Shown piece after piece: positions 27,370 through 35,616 of a DNA stretch of 64,000 nt (its first letter is position 1; each line of letters begins with the position of its first letter). The translations under genes were made by a program, and so were the position numbers. The notes under the pieces are model-generated. The model saw only the letters and a list, made by a program, of their open reading frames with translations. It was not told where the DNA came from and did not search any database. This DNA comes from JAMQKA01 sp031569985. Its GTDB lineage: Bacteria; Bacteroidota; Rhodothermia; Balneolales; Balneolaceae. Location: assembly GCF_031569985.1 (NCBI RefSeq), contig NZ_JAMQKA010000016.1, forward strand, positions 1-64,000, written 5' to 3'.

Positions 27370-29538
27370 TTATTGTGCAAGGGGATCGGGGCGAAGCTGA
27401 AACTTGAAAACCTTGCTTGTTGTCCCTTTACCGCCTTCCATGTGAAAAGGGGCCCGGGTACTGACTGTTGCCCACAGTCCTCGTCCTTTCCAGCCGGCAT
27501 CCGGATCATCAATCCGGCCATCCATCCATTTTGTGTAGAAGCCGAGAGGGTAGGGAACGCGCAGTACGATCCATTCCCCATCATTCAAGACCAACAGCCC
27601 CTCAGATTCATTACCGGTATTGATAGGTACATTTTCACCCAGTCCCAGCGTATTGAACTGATCCACCCACGTGTAATAGCTGGATTCAGCACTACCCGAA
27701 TCTGTCACACCGCTAAGCTGGGGCAGGGGCTCCGTATAAAATGTCCACCCTTCGGGGCAATGCTGACCAGTTGCTTCCGGGCCGTTGAGCGGTCCCTCGC
27801 ATTTTCGCCGGTCAAAGCTACCAAGGTGTCCACTGGCTAATGCAACCCAGGCTACCCCGTTCCGATCAATATCCATTCCACGCGGTGAGAACCCTTCAAT
27901 CGGTTCCCCGTTTTCATCCAACGGTAGTTCATAAAGTTCTGTCAATGCAGTCGTCGACGGATCGGTTCCCGGTTCGAGACGGACCACGGCGCCGGGATAG
28001 CCCAACGATGATCCCCAAACCGAACCATCCGGTGCCGGGGCTACCGCATAAAGTCCATTCGTAATACGCTTGTCCATCGTCGGATCAACAGGTTCTCCCG
28101 GCTCTACATACTCGTCCCGTTGGCCGTTCCCGTTGGTATCGAGAATGAGCGGAGTCCAGCCCTGGGAGGCCTGTTCATCGCCGGTTGTATCGAACATCCT
28201 GGTGTTCAACCATCCCACAACTTCTCCACCTCCACTCGTCCAAAGGGTATTGTTGTCGTCTTCGGCAAACATCAGGTGGTGCGTACTGAAGCACGTGCTG
28301 ATATGGGTATATTCCTCCGATTCCGGATTATAGACACCAAGGTGGCGATAGGCTCGATCTACAGGAAATACCTGGGCTGACGGGTGATCAGATCCTTCCC
28401 TGCAAAAACCTGGATTCTCGGGTGGTCGTACGGTAGCCGTGATCCAGACCCGTCCCTGCCCGTCAAGCATGGGATTATGCACATTCGCTTTGCTGTCCCA
28501 TATAAGTTCAGTCCCCCAGTAGGGAGAAGGCTGGGGCATTGATTGTGCAGCGGCCGGCTGTGTATCCGGATCACGCACTGTCAAAGGAACACGGCTTGTA
28601 TCGTGTTGTACGGGATCGAGGACGGGCAGATAATCGGCACTGAGTTCCAGGGCGCCATAGAGAGGGCCGTTGGCATTGACGGTCGGATCCCGCCGGTCGG
28701 TTGAAACCAGATCGTGCAGGTAGGCCTTTGGATCAGCCCAGTCCCACTGCGTAATGACCACGTTTCGCTCCAATCCCTGCGGCCGAGGCGGCTCAGGCGG
28801 TACCGCACCTTCTGCAATCTTGTCGGTCCAGTCGGCAAACATTTCTAGTACGCCCTCCCGGCCCATGCGATGGATACTCGAAATCATGCTGCCACCGGCC
28901 TGCCCGGATTGAACACGGCGCTCCCATGCATCTTCCGATGTAGCAAAGCTATCCAGATCAAAAGAATCGTGGAACTTCCGTGTTCCTATGCTGCCAAGTT
29001 GATGGCAGGCCATACAATTCCCCGATTTTATATTTCTCAGAAAATCGGCCTGTGTTTTGATGTCAGGTGATATTCCGTTCCCCTCTGACCCAGTACCCGG
29101 GAATTCATTCTTACCCGGTACATCGATTAGTGAAAACCAGTAACCGCCCGGATAGTATTCCGCTGCTGCACTCTCACTGGGCGCTTCCACCGCCGACAAA
29201 TCCAAAACGGTTCCGGGCTTAGCCTCCTCTTTCGGAGAATCCACCAGGCCGTAGCCGCGCACCCAGACACTATAATTTGCTTCCGGAAGATCAGGCACCA
29301 GGTATCGCCCCTCGTCATCGGTAACCACAATTTTAGCGTAACGGGTGGGCAGGTCGTGTGTTTCGGCAATTACCCAGACCCCCGCCTCCGGACCTTCAGG
29401 GCCGGTAACCACACCACCAATGGCATTGTTGCCAACCTGGTTCGATTCGTCACCGGGATCACATGCACTTAATCCAGCCATTAAAAAAAATATTATCAGC
29501 AACGCCACCGGACCTCTTGAAGAGACTATTGATTTCAT
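27370..29538 (-). CDS. Large lipoprotein with carboxypeptidase-regulatory-like domain, one haem motif and a beta-propeller-like region
   Basis: 722 aa. The signal peptide ends in a lipobox LSAC at 23-26, so it is lipid-anchored. Residues about 38-110 are a carboxypeptidase-regulatory-like beta domain (GGVVTGPEGPEAGVWV). A single c-type haem motif CMACH lies at 175-179. The rest, to residue about 700, reads like a streptogramin-lyase/SMP-30-type propeller with repeated 'W.S..G'-like strands. Combined haem plus propeller suggests a periplasmic or surface redox enzyme, perhaps a dehydrogenase or a sensor of aromatic or lactone substrates; the substrate is unknown. Well separated from its neighbours. 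Domain calls are by eye. Confidence 0.75.
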   Translation of the reverse strand: MKSIVSSRGPVALLIIFFLMAGLSACDPGDESNQVGNNAIGGVVTGPEGPEAGVWVIAETHDLPTRYAKIVVTDDEGRYLVPDLPEANYSVWVRGYGLVDSPKEEAKPGTVLDLSAVEAPSESAAAEYYPGGYWFSLIDVPGKNEFPGTGSEGNGISPDIKTQADFLRNIKSGNCMACHQLGSIGTRKFHDSFDLDSFATSEDAWERRVQSGQAGGSMISSIHRMGREGVLEMFADWTDKIAEGAVPPEPPRPQGLERNVVITQWDWADPKAYLHDLVSTDRRDPTVNANGPLYGALELSADYLPVLDPVQHDTSRVPLTVRDPDTQPAAAQSMPQPSPYWGTELIWDSKANVHNPMLDGQGRVWITATVRPPENPGFCREGSDHPSAQVFPVDRAYRHLGVYNPESEEYTHISTCFSTHHLMFAEDDNNTLWTSGGGEVVGWLNTRMFDTTGDEQASQGWTPLILDTNGNGQRDEYVEPGEPVDPTMDKRITNGLYAVAPAPDGSVWGSSLGYPGAVVRLEPGTDPSTTALTELYELPLDENGEPIEGFSPRGMDIDRNGVAWVALASGHLGSFDRRKCEGPLNGPEATGQHCPEGWTFYTEPLPQLSGVTDSGSAESSYYTWVDQFNTLGLGENVPINTGNESEGLLVLNDGEWIVLRVPYPLGFYTKWMDGRIDDPDAGWKGRGLWATVSTRAPFHMEGGKGTTSKVFKFQLRPDPLAQ

Positions 29539-29961
29539 GGAATTGAAATTATCGTGTTCACCGATTAGTTAGAAACATCAATATATAAAAGGTCCGTATA
29601 AGTATTTGATAATATTCATCTTATAGTCAGTCATTACAGAGGGTTTGAAGTGCGCAGGATCCAAAAGGATCGGTTGCTAACATTGTATGATGTTCCCCTT
29701 AAGCACTTCTGTCCTTTCAATGTGATACCTATAATTATTCTCACTGCGTTAAGCGTGTAAAGTTCTCAATCGCATTGCGAAAACATACTGCTATTTATCT
29801 AAACGAGGAGAGAGTGTGGATTGCTGCATCTTTTGTAAATTATATTTACAAGTGATAAATAAATTTGAGTATTGATGTGCTCACCTAAAGCAGTCTTATC
29901 GGATAGCTTTGGAGTGAGTTGATATTTAATCGCCTAACCTGTCATCTAATTATTAAAGGGT
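29539..29961. other. Intergenic, 423 bases, no gene seen
   Basis: Divergent promoter region for the haem lipoprotein (minus) and the SLATT gene (plus). No ORF or strong dyad; no second gene that could be a SLATT partner. Confidence 0.4.
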
Positions 29962-30438
29962 ATGAAAATGAAAGAGGGAGTGATGGATGAATGGTTGCAT
30001 GCACTTGAGGTGATGCATATTGGCCATCACAAAGCGGCATCGTACTATTCCAAATGGCACATTTGGATGGGTATATCAGTTATTGTTATTTCTACCTTTG
30101 TAGGAACATCAATCATAACCAGTGTAGCGGAAATTTATACAGTTGCTTATGTAGAGTTGATTGCCGGGATCCTAAGCTTTATTGCTGCTTCACTTGCCGG
30201 GATACAAACATTTTTAAATTTAGAATCCAGAATACAAAAGCATCACAGTGCTGCGGCTGGTTTTGGTAAAGTGAGAAGACAGCTTGAACAGCTTGTTCAT
30301 TTATCATTGCATGATGTTGATATCCAGGAGAAACTTGATGAGATAAGGAGTAGCTGGGATGAGGTATTGGGTAATGCCCCTAACCTTCCTGCCCATATAC
30401 ATGATCCTTTGAAGGCTGAAAAAAAGAAAGATCAGTAA
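29962..30438 (+). CDS. Orphan SLATT-domain membrane protein
   Basis: 158 aa. It has the layout of SLATT proteins, the two-transmembrane effectors first described beside SMODS nucleotide cyclases and SLOG proteins: a short N-terminal helix with HHKAASYYSK, TM1 near residues 33-52 (MGISVIVISTFVGTSI), TM2 near 62-84 (LIAGILSFIAASLAGIQTF), then LNLESRIQKHHSAAAGFGKV and a helical tail. Family members are thought to form pores when triggered. No cyclase, SLOG or reverse transcriptase gene is adjacent. Several in-frame ATGs occur in the first eight codons; the first is kept. Repeat-rich DNA on the 3' side hints at an accessory location. Confidence 0.75.
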   Translation: MKMKEGVMDEWLHALEVMHIGHHKAASYYSKWHIWMGISVIVISTFVGTSIITSVAEIYTVAYVELIAGILSFIAASLAGIQTFLNLESRIQKHHSAAAGFGKVRRQLEQLVHLSLHDVDIQEKLDEIRSSWDEVLGNAPNLPAHIHDPLKAEKKKDQ

Positions 30439-30491
30439 ATTAACGTGAACTCTATAAGCAGTAGTTAATAGGGGATCCATAAACCGGCCTT

Positions 30492-30625
30492 TCGAAATTT
30501 TTGTTGCTCAAGTGAGCCAAACTGGAGCGTGAAGAAACCATTTGTGTTTGAGATCCGTGTTTTCCAGCGGATCGAGTTAAATGGTTTTTCCCGACAGTTG
30601 TCGGGAGCAGCGAACGCAACAAAAA
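30492..30625. repeat. Imperfect inverted repeat with inner perfect hairpin
   Basis: GAAATTTTTGTTGC at the left is mirrored by GCAACAAAAATTTC at the right, and GAAACCATTT by AAATGGTTTTTC further in. A perfect 7-bp hairpin CCCGACA-GT-TGTCGGG sits at 30590-30605. It could be a MITE-like element or a transcription barrier after the SLATT gene. Confidence 0.55.
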
Positions 30626-31010
30626 TTTCAGCAGCCCGCCTACGCATAAAGCTTCGGTATATAAACCTTGTGCGTAGTAGTACGATTTTTTGGTGGAAGT
30701 TCGCTAGTCCCGACCGCCGTCGGGGTTTTCATCGTTGAAAAAATGAACACCCCTAAGTCCTCAAATTCAGTAATGAAGTGCCATTTTAGCTATCCCGTAA
30801 ACCGAGTTGACGTCAAATTAGTTATTAAGGGAATATTATCTTTAAGGAATCTCGTGCAAGCCAGTGACTTACAAGGGTCGGTGCGGCATAGTGACAGCAG
30901 GTATAACTAGGACTTGCTCAAAAGTCCCGTTAACCTTTTCCGTGGTCAGAGGTGTTCCTTTTTGTGTGAACAAATCCGCCGGCAGGCGGACTAAAGAAAT
31001 GTCAACCCAA

Positions 31011-31226
31011 AAAATCACCGTCGGGGGATTTCTTCGCCTGACTGCCCTCCACTCCGACTAAAAGAAATCAAGATATTCACGGTTTGTGCCTTTTCTGGTG
31101 AAAGCGGTTTTCCACATTCATGATCCTAAAAAATAGTTGAGAAAGATTTCTTTCTTCACACCTTCGCTACGGTTGCCCGGGACGGCTCATAAATCCCAGG
31201 CCGGACAGAGAAGGATAAATTCAGAT
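31011..31226. repeat. Dispersed repeat of about 215 bp, copy 1
   Basis: Clearly alignable base by base with 58258-58474; long identical stretches include GGTTTTCCACAT, GATTTCTTTCTTCAC and GCCCGGGACGGCTCATAAAT. All frames are broken by stops, so it is not a live gene. Possibly the decayed end of a formerly mobile gene. Confidence 0.75.
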
Positions 31227-31592
31227 GCTACTGGCAATTTCCCCAAGTCCAGAAAATCCTTGCGGCAGATGGGAGCAAAGATTAGTAACGGGCCAAAGCG
31301 AGCTTCATTTTACAGCAGGTCAGAACAACATCTGGGATTTTCTGGTGAGTTTCTTAGTGGAAATTCTTTAGTCCCGACCCCTGTCGGGGTTTTCCTCACC
31401 GAAAAAATGAACGCCCCCTCCAGCGGGAAAAACTCCGGGATAGGGGATGCCATTGACCCGCGGTTCAAATGCAAGGCAAATGGGCACCTTCACTAAATAC
31501 CTTTGCATTTCATTCGCTTTTTTACTCTTCTAAACCATTGGTACACAATTGGTTAAAACCCTCCTGAGGACGCCCTAACTAGGTTGGGTATT

Positions 31593-31625
31593 AAAAAAAG
31601 CACCGAGGGGTACCCCGATGCTTTA
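31593..31625 (-). terminator. Intrinsic terminator of the small exported beta-domain gene
   Basis: AAAGCACCGAGGGG and CCCCGATGCTTT form a strong stem around TA; read on the minus strand it is followed by a run of seven T. It lies 27 bases beyond the stop of the gene at 31652-32002. Confidence 0.85.
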
Positions 31626-31651
31626 TAATTGTAAGTAGTAGGCTAAGAATC

Positions 31652-32002
31652 TTATCCAGTAGGTTTAAGTCTTACAGTTAGCTGAGATTCCTTGGTAACC
31701 GTTAACGTTTTTGTCCAGGTTTCATACCCATCTGCATAAATTTTGAACGTATGAGGGTCGGTCTCAATTTCTTCAAACACCAGTAGGCCTTCAGGATTGG
31801 TGGTATTGGGTTCATATATACCCAGGATTTCAATTGTGGCATTCGGTAATGCTTCTCCGGATTCAGCATCCACTACTTTCAGTGTAAGTTTATATGTTTC
31901 GGTATTTTGGTTGCTGTCCTGTGCATAGGCAGTGGACAGGCCTAAACCGAGAATAAGTGCAAAAAATGTGGTAAGACGTGTTAACTTTTTAAAATTAAAC
32001 AT
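31652..32002 (-). CDS. Small exported beta-domain protein (carboxypeptidase-regulatory/PEGA-like)
   Basis: 116 aa. A Sec signal peptide (residues 1-27, ending STAYAQ) is followed by one beta-sandwich domain: LTLKVVDAESGEALPNATIEI, then LLVFEEIETDPHTFKIYADGYETW, a pattern shared by carboxypeptidase-regulatory-like and PEGA domains. Such domains bind surface partners or extend larger proteins; as a stand-alone secreted domain its role is unknown. It has a strong own terminator and a perfect dyad upstream, so it is a single-gene unit. Confidence 0.8.
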   Translation of the reverse strand: MFNFKKLTRLTTFFALILGLGLSTAYAQDSNQNTETYKLTLKVVDAESGEALPNATIEILGIYEPNTTNPEGLLVFEEIETDPHTFKIYADGYETWTKTLTVTKESQLTVRLKPTG

Positions 32003-32053
32003 AACAATATCTCTATTGGGTTAAATGTCTGTGAAACTATACGTTTATTATTA

Positions 32054-32072
32054 TTTATGATGAAATCATAAA
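32054..32072. promoter_or_regulatory. Perfect 8-bp dyad upstream of the small exported gene
   Basis: TTTATGAT-GAA-ATCATAAA, about 50 bases upstream of the ATG on the minus strand. Placement fits an operator in the promoter; the regulator is unknown. Confidence 0.35.
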
Positions 32073-32143
32073 GTTGTTCCGTAATAAGTGTAAAATCACA
32101 AATACCATGCTTCCCGGGCACTCATTTATGTCAAAAACAGTGA

Positions 32144-32557
32144 CATGAAAACAATTAAATCGATAAGTAGACTCAAGATATCACTGTGGCTGTCTCTGGC
32201 CATCAGTATTCTGGTACACTTCATTTCATCGGTGAATCAAATCCTAGCGATTGATTCAGAAACCATCACCGCCTTACCACAGTCTCTTATTTTTTGAACG
32301 GTGAGAGTGAGATCAAGCTTTTCGGGCTGTACGAATTTCTACCGGAAATTAACGAAAGCTGGACGTTCTACAGCCGCTTGCAGTTCATCGTCAATCAAAA
32401 TTTAAGTGAGAAGACGCACAACAAAAGCTACCTGTACCTGCGGGCCAGAGCTCAAAAAGGGCCCGTTATTTTTGGGCTTGCAGCCAACTTCAACTGGTCC
32501 GGGCCGAATAAAATATTTGGAGAGAATTACGGACCGTTTGTGAGGTGGGAGTTTTGA
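32144..32557 (+). pseudogene. Broken membrane-barrel gene fragment
   Basis: An ATG at 32144 opens a signal-like segment (ISLWLSLAISILVHFISS) that hits TGA at about 32294-32296. A second frame, open from 32255, continues as FLNGESEIKLFGLYEFLPE and ends with VRWEF, a typical outer-membrane barrel C terminus with terminal aromatic residue. Only about 95 residues of barrel remain, too few for a complete porin. A frameshift or internal deletion joined the two parts; the whole looks like the remnant of a longer exported protein. Confidence 0.55.
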
Positions 32558-32670
32558 ACCAACTGTTACAAGTAGTTACCCGAAAAAAATCGAGATCTAA
32601 AAGGGAGTGTAGGTTGCTGCATTCCCTTTTGTGTATTAAAAAGCAACCCAATGACTTAAAGAATTAAAGT

Positions 32671-32716
32671 ACGCCCGAAGAGATTCGAATCCTAAACCTT
32701 TTTGATCCTAAGACAG
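32671..32716 (-). repeat. tRNA-Arg-like 3' fragment (possible attachment-site scar)
   Basis: Read on the minus strand, this is the anticodon-stem, T-arm and acceptor 3' part of a tRNA: GGATTCGAATC forms the T-arm, with CTTCGGGCGT as acceptor strand and an ATCA...AAGGTT stretch before it. The 5' half is absent. Integrative elements that use tRNA 3' ends leave exactly such fragments. No integrase gene is visible. Confidence 0.55.
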
Positions 32717-32748
32717 TATCGCGTTTTTAATTTTTAAAGATCAATATC

Positions 32749-33183
32749 TTAAAGCTTGCCTTGTGGTTCCATGAAATAAGCAACCTTTTTTGTATTAGCA
32801 GTTTCGAGATGAGTGGATCGTACAAAAATTTCTTTATCATCCATTATTTGGATAAATATTTTACCCAATGATTCCCTTTCTAAATATTCAAAAGTACCCT
32901 CACCTGTTCTTGGTCTATACTCGTCCATTACAACAGTTCCATCCCAGTCATTTTTAGTTTTGTCTTTGGATCGAGTTTTAATTGAAAGAATATTAGGAGG
33001 TTCAAACTCAATGACAGAGTAATTTTCTATTGGCTCTCCCTTTACACTTTTGTGGTCGTAGACGCCAACTATTTTATCAAATACGAAACACTTGTTATAA
33101 ATTTCATTCCCTTTTCTTAAGGCGAAATACCAAGCAACCGAGCCGATTAAACTTGCTAATAATCCAACAAAAAAGCTGTCCAT
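32749..33183 (-). CDS. Hypothetical membrane-anchored protein, 144 aa
   Basis: Not recognised. One N-terminal membrane segment (FFVGLLASLIGSVAWYFAL, residues 4-22), then about 120 residues of charged beta-rich sequence, rich in Lys, Glu and Asp, with IEFEPPNILSIKTRS and KIFIQIMDDKEIFVRS strands. It is noticeably AT-rich compared with the core genes around it and lies next to the tRNA fragment, so it is probably acquired. The soluble domain would face the cytoplasm or periplasm depending on anchor orientation, which cannot be decided. Confidence 0.6.
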   Translation of the reverse strand: MDSFFVGLLASLIGSVAWYFALRKGNEIYNKCFVFDKIVGVYDHKSVKGEPIENYSVIEFEPPNILSIKTRSKDKTKNDWDGTVVMDEYRPRTGEGTFEYLERESLGKIFIQIMDDKEIFVRSTHLETANTKKVAYFMEPQGKL

Positions 33184-33493
33184 AATAAGTGATTCAATTA
33201 AATATAGGGGAGAATATTAAAAACAATATGAAGGTTATCGAAATGTAATAGAAATTATCACTTAGCAGTTTAGGTCAGCATTGTGTTAACCCAAGTTGGA
33301 TTTCGGTGAGATGCAGGATGCAATATCTAAAAAGAATAACCCCTATGACTCATTGCGAGACATAGGGGTTATAGAAGTATACCAGAAATGATTCAGTTCA
33401 AAAGATTTACAATTAGAGTCCTAGTCGAAGAAATGTTTGCACCAATAATAGAATACTCTTGCATCCGCCAGTTGTAGGATGCAAGGGTTTGTG
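33184..33493. other. Intergenic, 310 bases; holds the tRNA-Leu terminator
   Basis: No gene. Apart from the hairpin at 33337-33371, it contains a repeated GATGCA word on both sides of that hairpin (about 33311 and 33478). Confidence 0.4.
33331..33371 (-). terminator. Probable terminator of tRNA-Leu
   Basis: TAACCCCTATG at 33337-33347 and CATAGGGGTTA at 33361-33371 form an 11-bp perfect stem with a 13-base loop. On the minus strand it is followed by TTCTTTTT. It lies 123 bases beyond the 3' end of the minus-strand tRNA. Confidence 0.7.
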
Positions 33494-33579
33494 TGCCCAA
33501 GAGAGGACTCGAACCTCCACGGGACTAGGTCCCACTAGCTCCTGAAGCTAGCGCGTCTACCAATTCCGCCACTTGGGCA
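33494..33579 (-). tRNA. tRNA-Leu (anticodon CAG)
   Basis: Read on the minus strand: acceptor TGCCCAAG pairs with CTTGGGCA, the D-arm is GGCGGAATTGGTAGACGC, the anticodon stem CTAGC/GCTAG encloses TTCAGGA with anticodon CAG, a long variable arm follows as expected for a class II Leu tRNA, and the T-arm contains GGTTCGAGTCC. 86 bases, CCA not encoded. Confidence 0.95.
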
Positions 33580-33587
33580 AGTAGATA

Positions 33588-33662
33588 ATGATTGAGTGGT
33601 TGAGGGATTGAATGATGGATTTTAAATGCTCATCATGAATCATTCAACCCTTCCATCCTTCA
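33588..33662. repeat. Heptad-like low-complexity inverted sequence beside tRNA-Leu
   Basis: Degenerate 7-8 base words of the form GNTTGAG/GATTGAATG run right and are mirrored by CATTCAACCCTTCC, giving an imperfect hairpin just upstream of the tRNA. Belongs to the window-wide seven-base-periodic class. Confidence 0.55.
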
Positions 33663-33786
33663 AAACCGACTGCAAATATAGGCATCTTGTTGGTGAAAGT
33701 TCAATAGATATTCGGATAAAATTTTTCTCTTCCACCAAAACTGGTTTTCTTATCGACTGCATCTAAAATAAAATCAAACTGTTGGG

Positions 33787-35262
33787 ATGGAAAACGGTTC
33801 ATTTGGGAAACGGCATCAGTTCGGACTTTTTGCAGGTATCGCTCTTTTCATCGTTTTACTGATGATGCCGCCACCCGAGGGGCTTGCGGCCGGGGCCTGG
33901 GATACTGCCGCTGTTGCCCTGTTGATGGCCGTCTGGTGGATTACGGAGGCATTGCCAATACCCGCCACGGCGCTGCTGCCCATCGTGTTGCTCCCCCTGT
34001 TTGATGTCGCCAGCGTAGCCGATGCCACATCGCCCTACGCCAATCCACTTATCTTCCTCTTTATGGGCGGCTTTGTGATCGCCATCGCCATGGAGCGGTG
34101 GAACCTGCATCGGCGCATTGCGCTGAATATCGTGAGCTTTGTCGGCACCAGGCCCTCCTCCATCATCATCGGCTTTATTATTGCCGGCGCCTTCCTCAGC
34201 ATGTGGGTCAGCAATACCGCCACCGCTCTCATGATGCTGCCGATCGGGCTGTCGGTGCTGGATCTCGTCGAACGTCGTACCTCTGGAACGGAAAAGCTGA
34301 ATTTCGAGATCGTGCTGGTACTCTGCATCGCCTATGCCTGCAATATCGGCGGGATGGCCACTATCATCGGCACGCCGCCGAACGCCCTGCTTGTGGGATA
34401 CATGAGCGAAAACTACGGCGTGGAGATCAGTTTCCTGCAGTGGCTGACCGTGGGGCTGCCGCTGGTGGCCGTAGCTCTCCCCGTCATGTACTTTGTGCTC
34501 ACCAAGGTGGTCTACCCGATACACCTGGAGGAGCTACCCGGTGGACGAGAATTCATTACATCGGAACTACGGGACCTTGGTCCCATCACTTCGGCGGAGA
34601 AAAAAGTCGCTGCCGTGTTCTGCGTAACCGCCCTGCTCTGGGTGACACGCCCGCTGTTGACAGGTCTGCTGCCGGGGCTGTCAGATACGGGTATCGCTAT
34701 CGGGGCCGCAGTTTCCCTGTTTATCATTCCAGTGGATTTTAAGGAGGGAAAGTTTCTGTTGTCGTGGTCGGATCTCACGGACCTGCCCTGGGGTGTGCTT
34801 ATTCTTTTCGGCGGGGGACTAAGCCTGGCTTCGGCCATAAACGACACGGGTCTTGCAGGGTGGATAGGGCAGGGCGTAAGCGGGCTGCAGGCCTGGCCGA
34901 TGGTGCTGCTCGTGGGAGCTGTTATTCTGCTGGTGGTGTTTCTTACCGAGATGACCAGCAACACCGCTACGACTGCTGCCTTCCTGCCGATCCTGGCATC
35001 GGTGGCGGTGGGAATCGGGGAAAATCCGCTGCTGTTTATCCTGCCCGCGGCGCTGGCTGCCAGCTGTGCGTTCATGCTGCCGGTCGCTACCCCGCCAAAC
35101 GCCATCGTCTATGGAAGTGGCAAGATCTCCATCCCGGAGATGTCAAAAGCCGGGCTCTGGCTGAACATGATTTTTATTGTACTTTTGACTGCTTTCTCAT
35201 TTACGCTGCTCAGCTGGTTTTTTGGCGTGGAGATTGGCGTGCTGCCCGAGTGGGTGAAGTAG
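33787..35262 (+). CDS. DASS/SLC13-family sodium-coupled dicarboxylate or sulfate symporter
   Basis: Inner-membrane transporter of 491 aa with about 11-12 hydrophobic segments. The two family signature motifs are present as an inverted pair: SNTATALMMLPI near residue 139-150 and TSNTATTAAFLPI near 389-401; these bind Na+ and the substrate carboxylates. IGTPPNALLVGY near 197 and ATPPNAIVYGSG near 436 are the matching Pro-rich hairpins. Substrate likely C4-dicarboxylates, but sulfate or phosphate relatives exist. Single gene; followed by seven-base arrays. Confidence 0.9.
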   Translation: MENGSFGKRHQFGLFAGIALFIVLLMMPPPEGLAAGAWDTAAVALLMAVWWITEALPIPATALLPIVLLPLFDVASVADATSPYANPLIFLFMGGFVIAIAMERWNLHRRIALNIVSFVGTRPSSIIIGFIIAGAFLSMWVSNTATALMMLPIGLSVLDLVERRTSGTEKLNFEIVLVLCIAYACNIGGMATIIGTPPNALLVGYMSENYGVEISFLQWLTVGLPLVAVALPVMYFVLTKVVYPIHLEELPGGREFITSELRDLGPITSAEKKVAAVFCVTALLWVTRPLLTGLLPGLSDTGIAIGAAVSLFIIPVDFKEGKFLLSWSDLTDLPWGVLILFGGGLSLASAINDTGLAGWIGQGVSGLQAWPMVLLVGAVILLVVFLTEMTSNTATTAAFLPILASVAVGIGENPLLFILPAALAASCAFMLPVATPPNAIVYGSGKISIPEMSKAGLWLNMIFIVLLTAFSFTLLSWFFGVEIGVLPEWVK

Positions 35263-35268
35263 CAAACC

Positions 35269-35318
35269 AGTGAACAGTGTGTCAGTGATCAGGGAACAGT
35301 GAGCAATGTGCAATTGGG
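35269..35318. repeat. Degenerate heptad array, AGTGANC-type
   Basis: Seven words, all seven bases except one of eight, consensus AGTGANC, drifting to AATGTGC and AATTGGG. Starts six bases after the transporter stop. Confidence 0.7.
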
Positions 35319-35352
35319 AATTTTTGCCAGATCTAGGAGGGGCACTCAGGAC

Positions 35353-35438
35353 CGATACGTAATGCGTGATACGTAAGGATAGGATTATTGTTGAAAGCTT
35401 TAAAGTTCCGCATCACGTATTACGCATTACGCAAAAGT
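35353..35438. repeat. Two heptad arrays in inverted orientation
   Basis: 35353-35380 reads as four heptads of the TRATRCG type; 35411-35438 reads as heptads of the CATNACG/TATTACG type. They are near reverse complements, so the transcript could fold into a long stem with a loop of about 30 bases, which may serve as a terminator for the DASS gene. Confidence 0.65.
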
Positions 35439-35472
35439 AATCCTTGACGTGGACCTCAGAAATAAACAGCCT

Positions 35473-35521
35473 CTAATAACTAATAACTAATAACTAATAA
35501 CTAATAACTAATAACTAATAA
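35473..35521. repeat. Perfect (CTAATAA)x7 tandem repeat
   Basis: Seven exact copies of a heptanucleotide, a young, homogeneous member of the seven-base-periodic class and a likely length-variable locus. It contains TAA stop codons in all three frames. Confidence 0.95.
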
Positions 35522-35616
35522 CCCTACTGCGCTAAAGCTTCGAAGGGCAAGCTGATAACTGTCCGCTCTCCGAAGCCTTGTGCGTAGGAGAGATAACTGA
35601 CACACTGATAACTGAC

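Larger units (their letters stand above)
30439..31651. other. Repeat-rich intergenic region, 1213 bases
   Basis: Open frames here (for example 30529-30738 and 31137-31496) are repeats without protein-like composition. The region holds an imperfect inverted repeat (30492-30625), two copies of a short element with CCCGACC...GTCGGG hairpin (about 30690-30760 and 31345-31420), one copy of the 215-bp dispersed repeat (31011-31226) and the terminator of the next minus-strand gene. Confidence 0.6.
35263..35616. other. Intergenic, 354 bases, almost entirely seven-base-periodic repeats
   Basis: It contains the arrays at 35269-35318, 35353-35438 and 35473-35521 described separately. No gene. Confidence 0.6.

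Noticed and set aside
30529..31496. ORFs of 60-119 codons in the repeat zone
   Set aside because: They coincide with inverted and dispersed repeats, are broken at comparable positions in other copies and have no ribosome sites.
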